A stretch of 64,000 bases of DNA from Onchocerca volvulus (Eukaryota > Nematoda > Chromadorea > Rhabditida > Onchocercidae), in assembly GCA_000499405.2 (NCBI GenBank), contig HG738140.1:8459560-8523559 (forward strand), given 5' to 3'. The notes under the pieces were generated by a model. The model did no database searches. It had not been told where the DNA came from and saw only the letters and a program-made list of their open reading frames with translations. This document shows positions 25,887 through 40,867 of this stretch, piece after piece. Position numbers and translations under genes: made by a program. Every line of letters begins with the position of its first letter. Position 1 is the first letter of the stretch.

Positions 25887-25900
25887 CTGACCCTGAGTCG

Positions 25901-26748
25901 TCTTTTTGCTCTTGAAATTAAAAGTACCTGCTCGAGGTTTTTTCTGGAACTTCTGGAAATTTGAACGAAAAAATTGTCGAAAATCATTATTTGATGATTT
26001 TCCGAGATTTTTTCATCATAAACAATTCTGTGTTATGTTTATCGTAATGGGATTCAGGAAATATAGGAAAGAGTTGTGGAAGGATGTAAGACTTTTCATT
26101 TTAAAAATATTTCCGACAATAGTGTAGAGTTTTTTTCAACAGCTGCTATCGTTTGTTAGTAAGTGAAAGGAGGAAATGCGTAAAGTAGTATATTGACAGT
26201 TGAAGTCTATGAATTCATCGTTTGTAGGAATTAAAAGTTTAAGGCGAAATACTCTTGTTGATATTATGAGTAATTCATTTATTTGTTTAGTAGATGTGAC
26301 TAGTTATTTTTTGTCAGACTTTTCAAAAGCTTGCTTTTCTAATAAATACATTAATTCAACAAAACTACTGATGCACAAATTTCAAATTTGGGCGGATAAG
26401 AATTTCTTCTTATTTTGTCAGTTTGATTATTCTGCATTGAAATGAGAAGTTATCGATTTGTACGCATTGATTAAAAGGGATTTTGGAAGCATATGCAAAC
26501 ATAATAACATATTAATATAGAACATATTCTCCTTCAGACTAAATTGCTTTTAAGTCGAGCAAAATTGTGGTTTAAGTGTCATACTGTTCGTTTCTTTTCA
26601 TTTTAGTCTCTCTAAAAAGCGTTATTTAGAAGTTAAAAATATTGAACAGGAAAAGCATTAAAATTGAGAAGCGGATGATCAAATAAAGCGAAGTAGGCAT
26701 AGAACCAAATTTAATACATTATAATATAAGAGTGGTTTTACTTTCAGA
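25901..26748. promoter_or_regulatory. Upstream region of the lactate dehydrogenase gene
   Basis: About 850 bp with no supported gene (frames at 25906-26127 and 26200-26445 are motif-free). It ends in TTTTACTTTCAG at 26736-26747, one base before the LDH ATG. That is a canonical acceptor with no matching upstream exon, so it is a probable spliced-leader trans-splice site. The promoter itself is not visible by sequence. Confidence 0.5.
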
Positions 26749-30282
<3,534 letters not shown>

Positions 30283-31739
30283 AAAGAATAAGATGATATG
30301 GTGGTACATTATTTTATAATGATGAAATCTAACATTCATAATTTTTGTACTGGATCTTGATAAAAATGAATTTAAAAAATGAAATCAGTACTGACCAAAA
30401 ATGATTTAATTTAAATTCACTTACTTTTCATTTTGTACCACTCATTTTGCTGAATTGTTTTTGGCGTAAAATTGAAATTATTAAAATTCGAAAACTTTAT
30501 TCTCAGATGTTTTGTTTGCGAAGCATTTTATATATTTTCTTTCAAATTTTAGGTAAAAAAAAGGAACTTAAAATAGAAAAAAATTAAAATAAGTAATATT
30601 GTTTTCTTGTGTTTGTTTGGTAGTCTACTGCTATAATGTATACCTGGATTCATTTTATAACTATACTGCTTGGTTTAAGATTCAGATTTCGTTAGATTTC
30701 TAAGCACTTATTATTGATTAATGAATTAAGTAGTTAATGTTTTTGACTTCTTCGGTTGTATACGCAAATTTGAGGTATTCGTAATTTATTCTGAGATGCA
30801 AGTTTTTTTTAAATAGTATTTGTCTGAATTGTCTTGCAACATTAGTTTTGAAGACCAGTCAAAAAATGGAACTAGAATGAAGTTATGGCTAATATCAATT
30901 TACTGACAAGGCGAATTCAGTAAAGTTGGCATATGATCTGTTAGATCTGTTATTTTGGGCTGTCCTGGAGACGTCTTTGAAGCACAGTTTAAATTTAAAC
31001 GTGAAAACAGAAAGTGAATAGTAGCTTTCTTTCGATCTATTCACATTCTTCTTATTCCAAGTTGAGTGGCAAATTACTTTCAACTGGTTGTTATTTGCGT
31101 TAAAAAAAATGAAGAAATAATCCAATTCTCATATTCTCATAAGGAAAGGAAAATAGTAGTTTATCTGATCCGACCAATATATGGCCAAATTAAACATCGG
31201 CTTTAGGGTAACTACATTTAGGGAGAAGGGAATTATCTTGACGGTACCCATTATTTTTACCAATTAGCTTGTAGTACTATTATAGCAGAGACAAAGAAAT
31301 GAGAACCTAATTCTTGTATTGGAAATATTTTAAGTAGCCTAATGACATGCAAATGATGGATCATAAATTAAACAGCTTAGCAAATTGGATTTCTAAGAAA
31401 TTGAGAATTCGAAATCATAATGATGTTCAGTATTAACAAGGTTTTCCTACAACCTCCAGTTAATACCATTTCACTATTTTCCTCTGCGGTTCCAATCCAA
31501 TTGGAACACCGATTGGAAAACTCACTGCTTTACTAAACATATTGATTTTTGCTGATATAATTATTATGACGGGGAAATTCGATAAAAAATATTTGGATTA
31601 ACCATCTTTAGCAATATTAGCAAATCAGAATGATTTCGTAGTTGTTGAAACATTTACTTTCTTAATTATTCAAATTTATCATAATAGAATTACTATAAAC
31701 TCAAAGCATTTTATAATTTTGTAATCAACTGGGAAAAAT
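30283..31739. other. Intergenic region between convergent genes
   Basis: LDH (plus) and the FLP gene (minus) converge on this 1.45-kb A+T-rich stretch, so it should contain both 3' untranslated regions. No unambiguous AATAAA is placed at the expected distance for either gene. The frame at 30895-31125 (minus) has no supporting feature. Confidence 0.5.
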
Positions 31740-32422
31740 TCATTTGTTGTTGAAAATATTGGGATTGTAAGCGCTGAAATCTCGCTTGCCGAAACGGATA
31801 AATGTTGGCTTGCCATGAGAACGGGAATCACGTTCAAATCCAAATTGCGGTTTTGAACTCAACAGTGCTGCATACCAAGCTTTTGTGTCCTCATTAACCT
31901 AAAATTTTACAAAATTTCAAAAAATTAATAAAATGGCAGGATCAATAAGTCATGGTTGGAAGCATTTGGATCAGAAGTTATTCCACGTCAAACAAGTTTT
32001 TTTTAAATGTTCAGCTAATCTTCGGGATGCTTCAAAAGACATTATGAATTCTGAAGCTCGATCTTCTTACTTCGTGTGCAGTTCGTATGTGCTGTAAGGA
32101 TCGACCGTAAGATGTTGCAATAAAATATCTTAACTTTTTTATCACTAATATCGAACAAAAGACAACGATTTGCACTCTTGCCAGGGAATCTGAAGAGTGA
32201 GTTATTCAACTTGACCTTTTCCACTGATATGTTACGGGTGAATTGTACTATCTAATTTAATGTCTCTAATGTAAATTTTTTGAAAAATAATAAAGACAAA
32301 CGAACAAAATAATCATCGTCCTCAGGTATAATGGCATTTGCACATATTGCCAAGATATACAACCCCATGCAAACGGTAAAACAAGCAGTTGCATTGATTC
32401 TGATATATCGCATTCGTGCCAT
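31740..32422 (-). CDS. flp-4: FMRFamide-like neuropeptide precursor, FLP-4-type (91 aa, 2 exons)
   Basis: Exon 1 32422-32306 encodes a signal peptide (ATACFTVCMGLYILAICANA); exon 2 31898-31740 encodes the rest. Phase is 0 on both sides and the donor is GTTCGT. After a spacer (VNEDTKAWYAALL) comes one RFamide unit: HGKPTFIRFGKR, in which GKR gives C-terminal amidation and dibasic cleavage. A single Lys before Pro would release PTFIRF-amide, the same peptide as C. elegans FLP-4; an upstream cut at Arg would give a longer form. Only one peptide copy is present, and the tail (DFSAYNPNIFNNK) is not peptide-like. The product is expected in neuronal dense-core vesicles. An ATG 14 codons upstream in frame is possible, but the chosen start gives the better signal peptide. 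Identification as flp-4 rests on the peptide alone. Confidence 0.85.
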
Positions 32423-35400
32423 TTTCAGGAAAATAGTCTTGCTTAAATTTTTTGATAATTTCAATTTTAAATCTTATTGTTTTTTAATAAAAACCCTGAA
32501 AAAAGTTGAATAAAAGCGAGACTTCAGAGATATCGTCATATGAAATGTAAACATTGGTTGGTGCATTTTTTTCATGCCTAAAAAGACATCTGTCATATAT
32601 AATTTATCTGGCTCACAAAAATAAATTCTTATCTCATTTCTAAATGATTTGAGTGCATCTGAGAAAAGAAATCTGATCATGAAGAAATTGATCAGAAAAA
32701 AAAAAAAAAAAGGAATCTGATCGGGAAGAAATTACTCAAATTTTTGCTAATCTCGAAAGACCAAGATTATTGCATGTAATGCAGAACATTTTTGGTGTTA
32801 AATACATTTAATGCGTCTAAGGCTAAAACAAACTATTCCAGAAAATTGCTAAAAATTATGGTCTAGATTTACTAACATAAAAAAGCTCCGGATGAAGCCC
32901 AAATTTCTAATCTGAAATGAAGTTTGAGAGAAATTACTTTAAAAAAAAAAAAATTATCTTAATTTTTACTTTAAAAAAAATTATCTTAATTTTTTTTTAG
33001 TGGTTTAATAACTTTTTTTTTTAGAATGATACAAAAAACCATGAATTCTTTTGAGTATTTTTCTCGATAAATCGATAGGTCATACAACAACTTTAGTTTA
33101 ATTTCAATTTATTTGTTTACACCCGAAGATTTCATGAATTATTAATCCTAGCAGAGAAAATGGATGAAATATAAAGTCTTCTCTTTTATCTCCAATCCTC
33201 CAAACTTGGGATTTGAGTGATAAGATTTAGTCCAAACACATGATGCGTTATACAAGAAGTTATAAGTTTTCCTTTTTCCCTTTACCTTTGTTTATTTCAG
33301 TTTCCCCTTAAATAATTATGCCTGCAGAAACATACGTTGCTAATTTTCAAATTACAAATTGGGATCTAATCGATGATGTTTCGGTATTCGAATCTGAAAC
33401 ATACGACTATGATATCACTCTCAAACATCGAAAAGTGTATTCTTGATGTTTCGCAAGAATTCAGAAAGCTATAATAAATCAAGCTGAAAGTAAATATCAA
33501 TCAGTGACCATAACTTTCTTTGTGCAAGTTAGGCTTTGAGAAATGTTTTGGAGCTTCTTCTTTCTCCAACCGCTGAAAACCAGTTATGGTCACTTGTCAA
33601 ATACAATTCATATATCACCGTCCAAGAACTGATTTATTGTTATTACGTGGAAAAAAGCGACATTTTAATCAAAAATTTCTTTAATAGTCGATGAACAGTG
33701 CAACATTCATTTATTTGAGTTTTCTTTTTTTTTTTCTTTTCCAATTTGTTCTAAATATTGAGCAATCGTTAACTGGCTGACGCTAAATTCTTTGGGAACT
33801 TCGCTCGTAGTTGCAAGAGGCCAATTTCGATGTATGTGCTCAATTGACCAGTGTTTACTTCCGATATTCGATTATTACACTTCTCATCTTCAAGATTCTC
33901 GTCTCTTTCGCAAAATTTCTTGAACGAGAACTTTTCATTACACCACGTCAGCAGTTTGCCAAATGTGCCATTGATATTGAAAGTTGTTTCCGTTGCTTTA
34001 CGATTCATTTTAAAGTTAAGTAAAAAAATTGTTCAAATTTACAATTTTTCTAATATAAATCCCTAAACCTAAAATAGATTTGAATAATTGACTTCCTTTT
34101 CTTTTTCATACAGTGCTGTTCGTCTTCTCTTTTTTAAATAGCTCATTATGTCAATTAAATGTCTTCTTATGAGAGTCCATAAAGAGAGCTCGATAAACAA
34201 TACTCTTTCCTAATTAATTGCTCTATGATATCAATATCTTACAATCACCAGTTTTGGATAACGGGAAGCTCTGCTAAAATGACTATTTGAAGAGTGAAAA
34301 CAGAGGTTGAAGGAATCAGAGGTTAAAGCAAGTTTGGAAAGAAAAAATCGGAAATACGAAACAAGAAATGAGCATTAAAATATTGTAGTCATTTGAGAAT
34401 GTGTCGCAATATAAAGCAACAAAATTCAATAATGCAAAAATTGCAATTATTTTTGCATCAAACTGACATATGATTTCTAGTCACTTTCTCAATTACTAAT
34501 CAATATAGGGAGTGATAAAATATTTAAAAATAATGCAATAAACGATGCATGTTATCATCGCTGATAAGAATGAATCACATCTTGTAAATCTTCATCAAAG
34601 ATAGCTCTAATGATTGTCGTCAGAGGAGATAAAAATAGGGAATAATAATCCATTTTTCCATAACCAACAATCTTCTTCAAAAATTTTCCTCTTTCGAATA
34701 CAGGTTGTTACACGCCTCATGAATTCTAATAAATTCTCGCGCTTCATCTTTGGGTCATCAATTTTGAAGCAAACATCGATACAAGAGAAAGAAGAATTGT
34801 TCAAGTTATCGTAACAAAAAATTGCTTCGAATGTTTATTAATTTCCTATGGTAACATTTACACGGTGCACTACTAATCCGGGATATTAGAAATTATTCGT
34901 TATAAAATCCAAGTATCGGAATATTATACAAACTTGTAATTGCATTATTTTGTCTTTCTGTGTAGTTGAATATTTAATAACATTTTACTTAATAGCATTT
35001 TTTATTTCGATATAATGAGAGAGCAATTAGATTTTATATGTTCTCATTTCTACTTTCAATTCTAAAAATTGAAATTCAACAGCATTCGAAATATAGTTTT
35101 TATTAGATAGCAATATCTGTAGAATATAATTTAAACAGACTTAATGAACTTTATTTTTGCAAAAACTGGCAGTACTCGAAAAAATCAAAATTATTAAATA
35201 GGAAGTGAGAAAATATAAATATGCAAACAGTGCAAAAGGATTAAGTAGTTTTTTTATCAGTATTGCGACTGTTTATAATAACGATAGAAATAAACAACAT
35301 TTTAGCTACTAAGTATTGTGAAACTCGGCAAAAATTATCTGTATAGAGTTGTAGTCTTTCTAGCTAAATAATTAAGAAATAGTAACTAATAAGAAAATAT

Positions 35401-36520
35401 TTAAAATTTGGAACATTTTTCTATATGGTTTTTGTAACTACATTAGTTTTATGCTATGGTTCGATTAAACATTAAATTAACCTGTTAGATGCTAGAATTA
35501 TTCTTCATTTAAGAAGGAAATAGACAATCCTTAGATGATTCTAGTCTAGTCGAACTTCATCTGTCTTTCCCAATTCATTTCAACAATTTTATTATATTTT
35601 TTGTTATTTATAAAAATCGTATGAAGAAACTCATGGAAACACTGACGTCTTCAGTCGACGGCTAATTCTCTTAGCGAGAACGAATGGTATCATATTTTAA
35701 CTGATGTTGTCATTCCTCTAGAATAAGAGAATATGCCATTTCGAACAAGATATAGCTGAATATGTTATCATCAACAGAAAAAGCGTGGCGATATTTGGCA
35801 TCATAACATAAAACTATGAAATTCATTTCTTTCTCGGAAGGAAAACTTTTCAGATCGTGTCGTTTAAAAAAATTTTTTTCTTTTTTTTGAATGCCAGGAG
35901 CTTTCAGAATAATTGTTCTTTAATTATGTTGCTTTGTGACGATGGATAAAAGCCAGAAATGAGAAAATCCATTGATTTATTGAATGGTCAATGCATTTCT
36001 AACATTTACTTCTCAAATCATTTAAATGCAGTTTAAACTTCCGTACTTTTATTTTTTAGGTATTCTATTTTCTTTTCTTTATAATCTCAAATTGGTTATT
36101 TTAAAACCAATCTTATTTCATTATCATCTGCTGACCATTTAAAGTTAATGATTTAAACATTATTTGATGAGAACTGTTGTGGTTCAATGTTCCAATTCTT
36201 AAGCAAATCGAGAAAGAACAATGTAGATCTGAATTGAAATCAACGACTATTTTCAATTTACAAAAGAATGCCGTGCAGACAGTATTTCACTCCTAAAAGG
36301 GAAAGTGACATTGAAAGTAAATGTGGACAGGACCGGATTCAAAATAAAATTGGCAATTGTGCTTTTCAAAAGAAATCATCCCAAATTTTGCTGGAAAATT
36401 CTTGGTTAATTTGAAAAATAAAAAAATTTTCTAAATACAATTGTTCTCATCACATTACGTCGTAATTTTGCGATAATAAGCAGTTGGCTGCGTATAATTG
36501 GATTGTTGTTCTCTGTATTC
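32423..36520. other. Gene-poor region upstream of the FLP gene
   Basis: Four kilobases, strongly A+T-rich. The part right of 32422 should hold the FLP promoter. Frames at 33769-34008 (minus), 33811-34066 (plus), 34607-34804 (minus) and 34614-34814 (plus) overlap on opposite strands and have no motif. An imperfect long hairpin lies at 33503-33594. Nothing else supported. Confidence 0.5.
33503..33594. repeat. Long imperfect hairpin
   Basis: AGTGACCATAACT (33503-33515) is perfectly complementary to 33582-33594. Inner segments (GTTAGG against CCAACC, TTT against AAA) can extend the stem to roughly 25-30 imperfect pairs with a loop of about 30 nt. It could be a structured RNA, a microRNA precursor or a chance inverted repeat. 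Confidence 0.5.
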
Positions 36521-36607
36521 GTATAATTAAATGAGCAGAGCAAATAATCTAGCTAAAATGTAAATAACATGAAGCCAGATTATTTGCTCTATTCATGTTG
36601 ATTATAT
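36521..36607. ncRNA. Candidate microRNA precursor hairpin
   Basis: An 87-nt near-continuous hairpin. Upper stem: 36537-36550 (AGAGCAAATAATCT) pairs perfectly with 36577-36590, flanked by one A/C mismatch and GCT/AGC. Lower stem: after one C/A mismatch and one G:T pair, 36531-36534 pairs with 36593-36596, then with a single bulged base (36597) 36521-36530 pairs with 36598-36607. Total about 32 pairs with two mismatches, and an 18-nt loop at 36555-36572. Length, loop and the single bulge fit nematode pre-miRNAs. Either strand could be transcribed; I do not recognise a known seed. Confidence 0.5.
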
Positions 36608-39600
36608 CACTATGATGAAATAACAATCAAAAATTTGTCTAACAATAAAATTTATAATCTAAGAATTGATTTGTGTCTCTGTTATTAATCAAAGATATCC
36701 CATACATCTAGCAGTTCCAAAATTTTATTGGATCGAATTTGCTGGAAATGATTTGACACTGCCGCAATTCTTGGAATCTGGAAAGAATGCTTAGTTCAAG
36801 AAAGATGACGAACATTTAATAGCTCAGTCCCTGAATCTTTTAAAGGAAAATAAGTCCCATTTCTGTTCTGAACAGGCAGCATAATTCATTCTAAAGTTCC
36901 TCTGAAAAATCTTCAAACGATGAAAAAGAATCTCTCACTCCGATTTTTTTGGCTAAGAATGACTTGAAAAGGATCGTTTTGTCAACAAAAATGTAATAAT
37001 TTTTCATGAATTTAGAATTCTTTATAGATTACACACCTTTATTTCCGAGAATATTTTAAAATTCTTAGTCCGAATTAAGGAAAACAGGAATGGGAATAAA
37101 TGGGGCACTATGATACTTTCGAAACTGTCATCATCATCAATATTTGAAAAATTTAACCAGGTATTTCTGTAATTTAGTTTTAGAATGTTTTTCATTATAT
37201 TAATGCTTTCAAAAAGTTTCATTATATCATTCACCGAAAAAGATTCAAAAAAATATGCTTGTAATTAATTCTAAACAGGTAGCGTTAGATCTTATTTAAA
37301 TTCCTGTTATCGATTAGATACAAAATTATTTTATTTTCATTAAAAATTTTATTCATCTTTTGCATGAATAAGATTTCTATGATTTTAAAATGAAATTTCT
37401 GCATTATCATCGTAAATAGAGTGTAGCACAATGTGCTGAAATTAAGACAATCATGTCCACAAATGTAGACTCGTTTGGTATGGTTGTTGGTTAACAAACT
37501 TTTCATTGATAATGATTCTCTTCCTTTATTACGCAAAATTTTCACGGCAATTTTTCACAAGCAATAAATACCATTCAAAATATTCTGTTTTCCAATTCCG
37601 AAGCATGGTTATTCCTCGAGACGAATTGATTGATAATATTTTTTCATTTCTTTTTTTTTCTGTTCCATTTGCTAATTTCAAAGTCATTATTATTAAAATG
37701 CAAGTTTCATTTGTTAAATGTAAGTTATTCTTCGACGATGTAAATTGTTTTCAGACTTCTACACTCAATAGAAGTTGTTCCTCGACACTTTATTGTTCAA
37801 TAATTTAAATCTCATTTTATTAGAAGTGAGAAAAAAAGAGAACTGAGATTTACATGCATTTCAGTTCAGTGATTTCATTGATGCGAAGAAAACGATTATT
37901 GTTAATGTAATGAACTTAGCAGATTTCCATACTATTGGTAATCTTTATTCTTTTGCATCATCTCTTTTCATCTGCAAATAGCTTGGGAAAGATAGATTGC
38001 AAGTCTTTCAATCTCACATAATTCTTTGAAGCCAAATATGTATTTTGATATGATGATTTTGTAGAAACTTAAAGTGCCAAAGTTAAATTCTCATTATTAA
38101 TTAAGAAATTGCAATTCACTTAACAGAAGAAAAAAGCAAGTATCTCATTTTCAATTACTATATTCCATCAATAAAATGACAGAAGAAGCAAAAATACTGA
38201 ACAAAATTTACTCAACTTTTTCAGGAAACCCATGTATTACAAATATATTTTTCAGAGATATTCTATGACTAAGAACCTAAGATTAATAATACCACTAACA
38301 AAGATGTAGAGAAATTGCGGTATTTGTGCTTGTGAAATAAAACTGTCATCTTTTTCAAAAGATTTATGAGTTGAGAACTACTTATTTTCCAAAAGAATCA
38401 TGAATAAAATTCCTCACCAAAATTGTAGTCTTAGCGCAAATATAAAATTTGTAATTAGCGACTAAACAGCTGAAGGTTATCGATCAAATTCTGTATACAT
38501 TTCTTAAAGAAATGCGAATTGAAAGCGAATCATTGAAAGCGAATGACAAAAAAAATAATTTGTAAATATTTTGCCAAATCTATTGGATGCAGAAGTATGA
38601 GATGAATGAAGACGGAGAAATTGCAAATGAACTGACTGGATATTAATTGAACTCAGTATTTTAGCATTCTTTTACGCTTTTAAAACTAAAATCTTATCAT
38701 TTATTTACAAAACTTCAAATTTTCGGTCACGAGAATGATATGGTATGGAAAAATTTCCTATAGATTATGAAGCCTTGGATGTTTCGGTTCAATGTTTTGT
38801 CTTCAATGGAGGTTGCTGACCAATTGTTGATTATACAAGATGAAATTGTTGAAACTCAATGTCTTTGTAAAAGGTGTCGGGAAAGTAAATTTGTGAAAGA
38901 GAAGACTTCCCTGAGAATATCCAAGTAATTTAATCACTGGGCATTCTTTCTTTTGTTGCTCGTAGAAATGAGTAATTAATGCTTCTCGATTATCGACTGC
39001 TATATTGATTCGTGATCGTTTTAAAAAATTGTTGTGGAAAACTCTGTTGTAGAAAAAACTGTTTTTGCTCCAAAATCCGAATCCTTTCAATCCCTTCGGA
39101 GTTAATCCTTCTCATCTAATCTCCAACGTGTCGCCTCATGACTGATTAACTTCGCTTTGTTTGATGCGGAAAGTTTGGGCAGTAACTATGTTTATCGGCT
39201 TGTTGGTTTATCAGCTTGTTGATCCATTTTAAACTATTTTCATTCTTCTTAATCTTTAACATTCTTTGCTTACATTAATTGTATATTCCGGATTTTTCCG
39301 ACAAAAGGAATCAACATGATAATTGAACCGAAAGCCACTGAAAAGGAGCAATGGGTGAGATTTTCAATCACTTTTCTCTTTGTGTTCCTCGTCTTCCATT
39401 TTTTCCAATGCAAGATTTTCAATACAGATAGGCCGAATAAAAGCATTGCTTATACATGTTCTTCTGTAACCCAGTGGATCTGCTGAATTTTTAGTCGAGA
39501 AGAATGAAAGCTGGGAAAAATCTCGGAAGTTGAAGAGGAAATGATTGAAATAAAAAAGTCCACTTTTTCTCTTTAATCTCAACTTTTCTGGACAAGAGTG

Positions 39601-40867
39601 AGATTTTCAGGTAATTGAGTGAATAAGTTAGTCGATCATTATGACACAATTTTCCAAGTTTTATTAATCACTGGTATCGACCTGTCGGTTTACCAATTCG
39701 GTGCATTCGAAATTCGCTGAAACTATTATTTGCAAAAGATTTTTGAGATATCTTTATGATCTTAACACACTTCTCTCCCTCTTTGCACTAAACTTTCCTG
39801 CTGAAAATTCCATCTCATTAAAATAAGAAAAATTGATAAGTACCGGGTTTTCTATACTGCAGTAAAAATGGAACATGATCGCCACAGTCGACTGCCATTA
39901 AAATTTATTCATAAAGAATTCATAGCTGTTACCAATTTCATTTAATTTAAGCTAATTTCAAGTACCAGATTACTAAAATTAATTAAACTGAAAAATATAA
40001 CGAAAGAATGATATCATTTTTGATATAATATAAAAATTTATATGAGGGATTTACACATAAAATATACTTGTATGTTTCTATATGCTTTAATTAACAAAAA
40101 ATAAGATCAAAACTCATCTTGAATACTATGCTTGTCATGGCAATTTTTCAAAATGAACTACGTGATAAATTATTCTCCAAATGATTTTAAAGTCTTTTTT
40201 TTTTCCATGGAACATATCTTAAATAATTTGCAAATAAGGGATATCATTTGTAATACTGAATTTTATTATTAAATATTGACTACTTTATAAGTGTCTTAAA
40301 GTAATCAGTTCGTGACCTGTTTTAAAATTATGCAAATAATGTCAACATTGTTTTCAAAACTTATCTTCTTTCATTCTTTTTATATGTGTTAAGTATTCCT
40401 GAACTATTTAATTGCTTCAAATTTCTTCACTGCAAAATTATCATGCATGTTAATATAATCGCGATTACATAATTTCATAGTTATTCGAAGATTAAACTAT
40501 CTCGTGAAAGTTTTTATTTAAAAAAATACATATACAATATTTTTAAAGACCAGTCCTCTTAACTTTGTTAAGATCAAAATGAGGTATTCAAAGATTTAGA
40601 TAATAATGGGTTTGATTCATTTCAATTTAAATAATTTCAAAAAATGATGATTTCAATGATCTAAACTATCTGATGATGATCTGTGCAAGACTTTCAAATG
40701 CAGAAATTATACATCAAACGTAAGTTGCAATTAATAACAATTTACTAACAAATATTAAAGGAAATAAAATGTAATATTGACGATTTATCAATTGACTGCT
40801 TGAAACATTGATTTTTCCGAGTTTGAAAATTCGCATTTGAGCATAATCTTGAGTGCTTTCAATTATT
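36608..40867. other. Gene-poor region
   Basis: About 4.3 kb without a recognised gene. Frames at 37022-37234, 37285-37545, 38803-39090 and 39364-39582 (minus) and 37506-37808 (plus) have no motif and no consistent splice signals. The 38803-39090 frame has the least biased composition (AVDNREALITHFYEQQ) but no match I know. The left part of 40.0-40.87 kb is 3' to the NRF-type gene. Confidence 0.5.

Larger units (their letters stand above)
24161..25900. other. G+C-richer, coding-like island of unknown identity
   Basis: This stretch has noticeably higher G+C than its surroundings and several open frames with protein-like composition, none of which I can assign. Plus strand: 24626-24733 (35 codons, SLDDPGLYRELFRDSCHK), and an open frame ending at 25194 (KVLQKDLLQRWEELLERIE). 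Minus strand: a frame ending near 24197 that reads NEMRRKMKGRKYRRYRS. An exon-like piece with acceptor and donor (TTGTAG / GGTAAAAG) lies at 24342-24374. The pieces are on both strands and do not join into one convincing gene. It may be an unrecognised gene, a decayed one or a regulatory island. No gene model is offered. Confidence 0.35.

Noticed and set aside
32042..32224. Minus-strand frame in the FLP intron containing FRFPGK
   Set aside because: Looks superficially peptide-like, but there is no amidation/dibasic unit (FRFPGK is not RFGKR), and exon 1 to exon 2 already join in phase.
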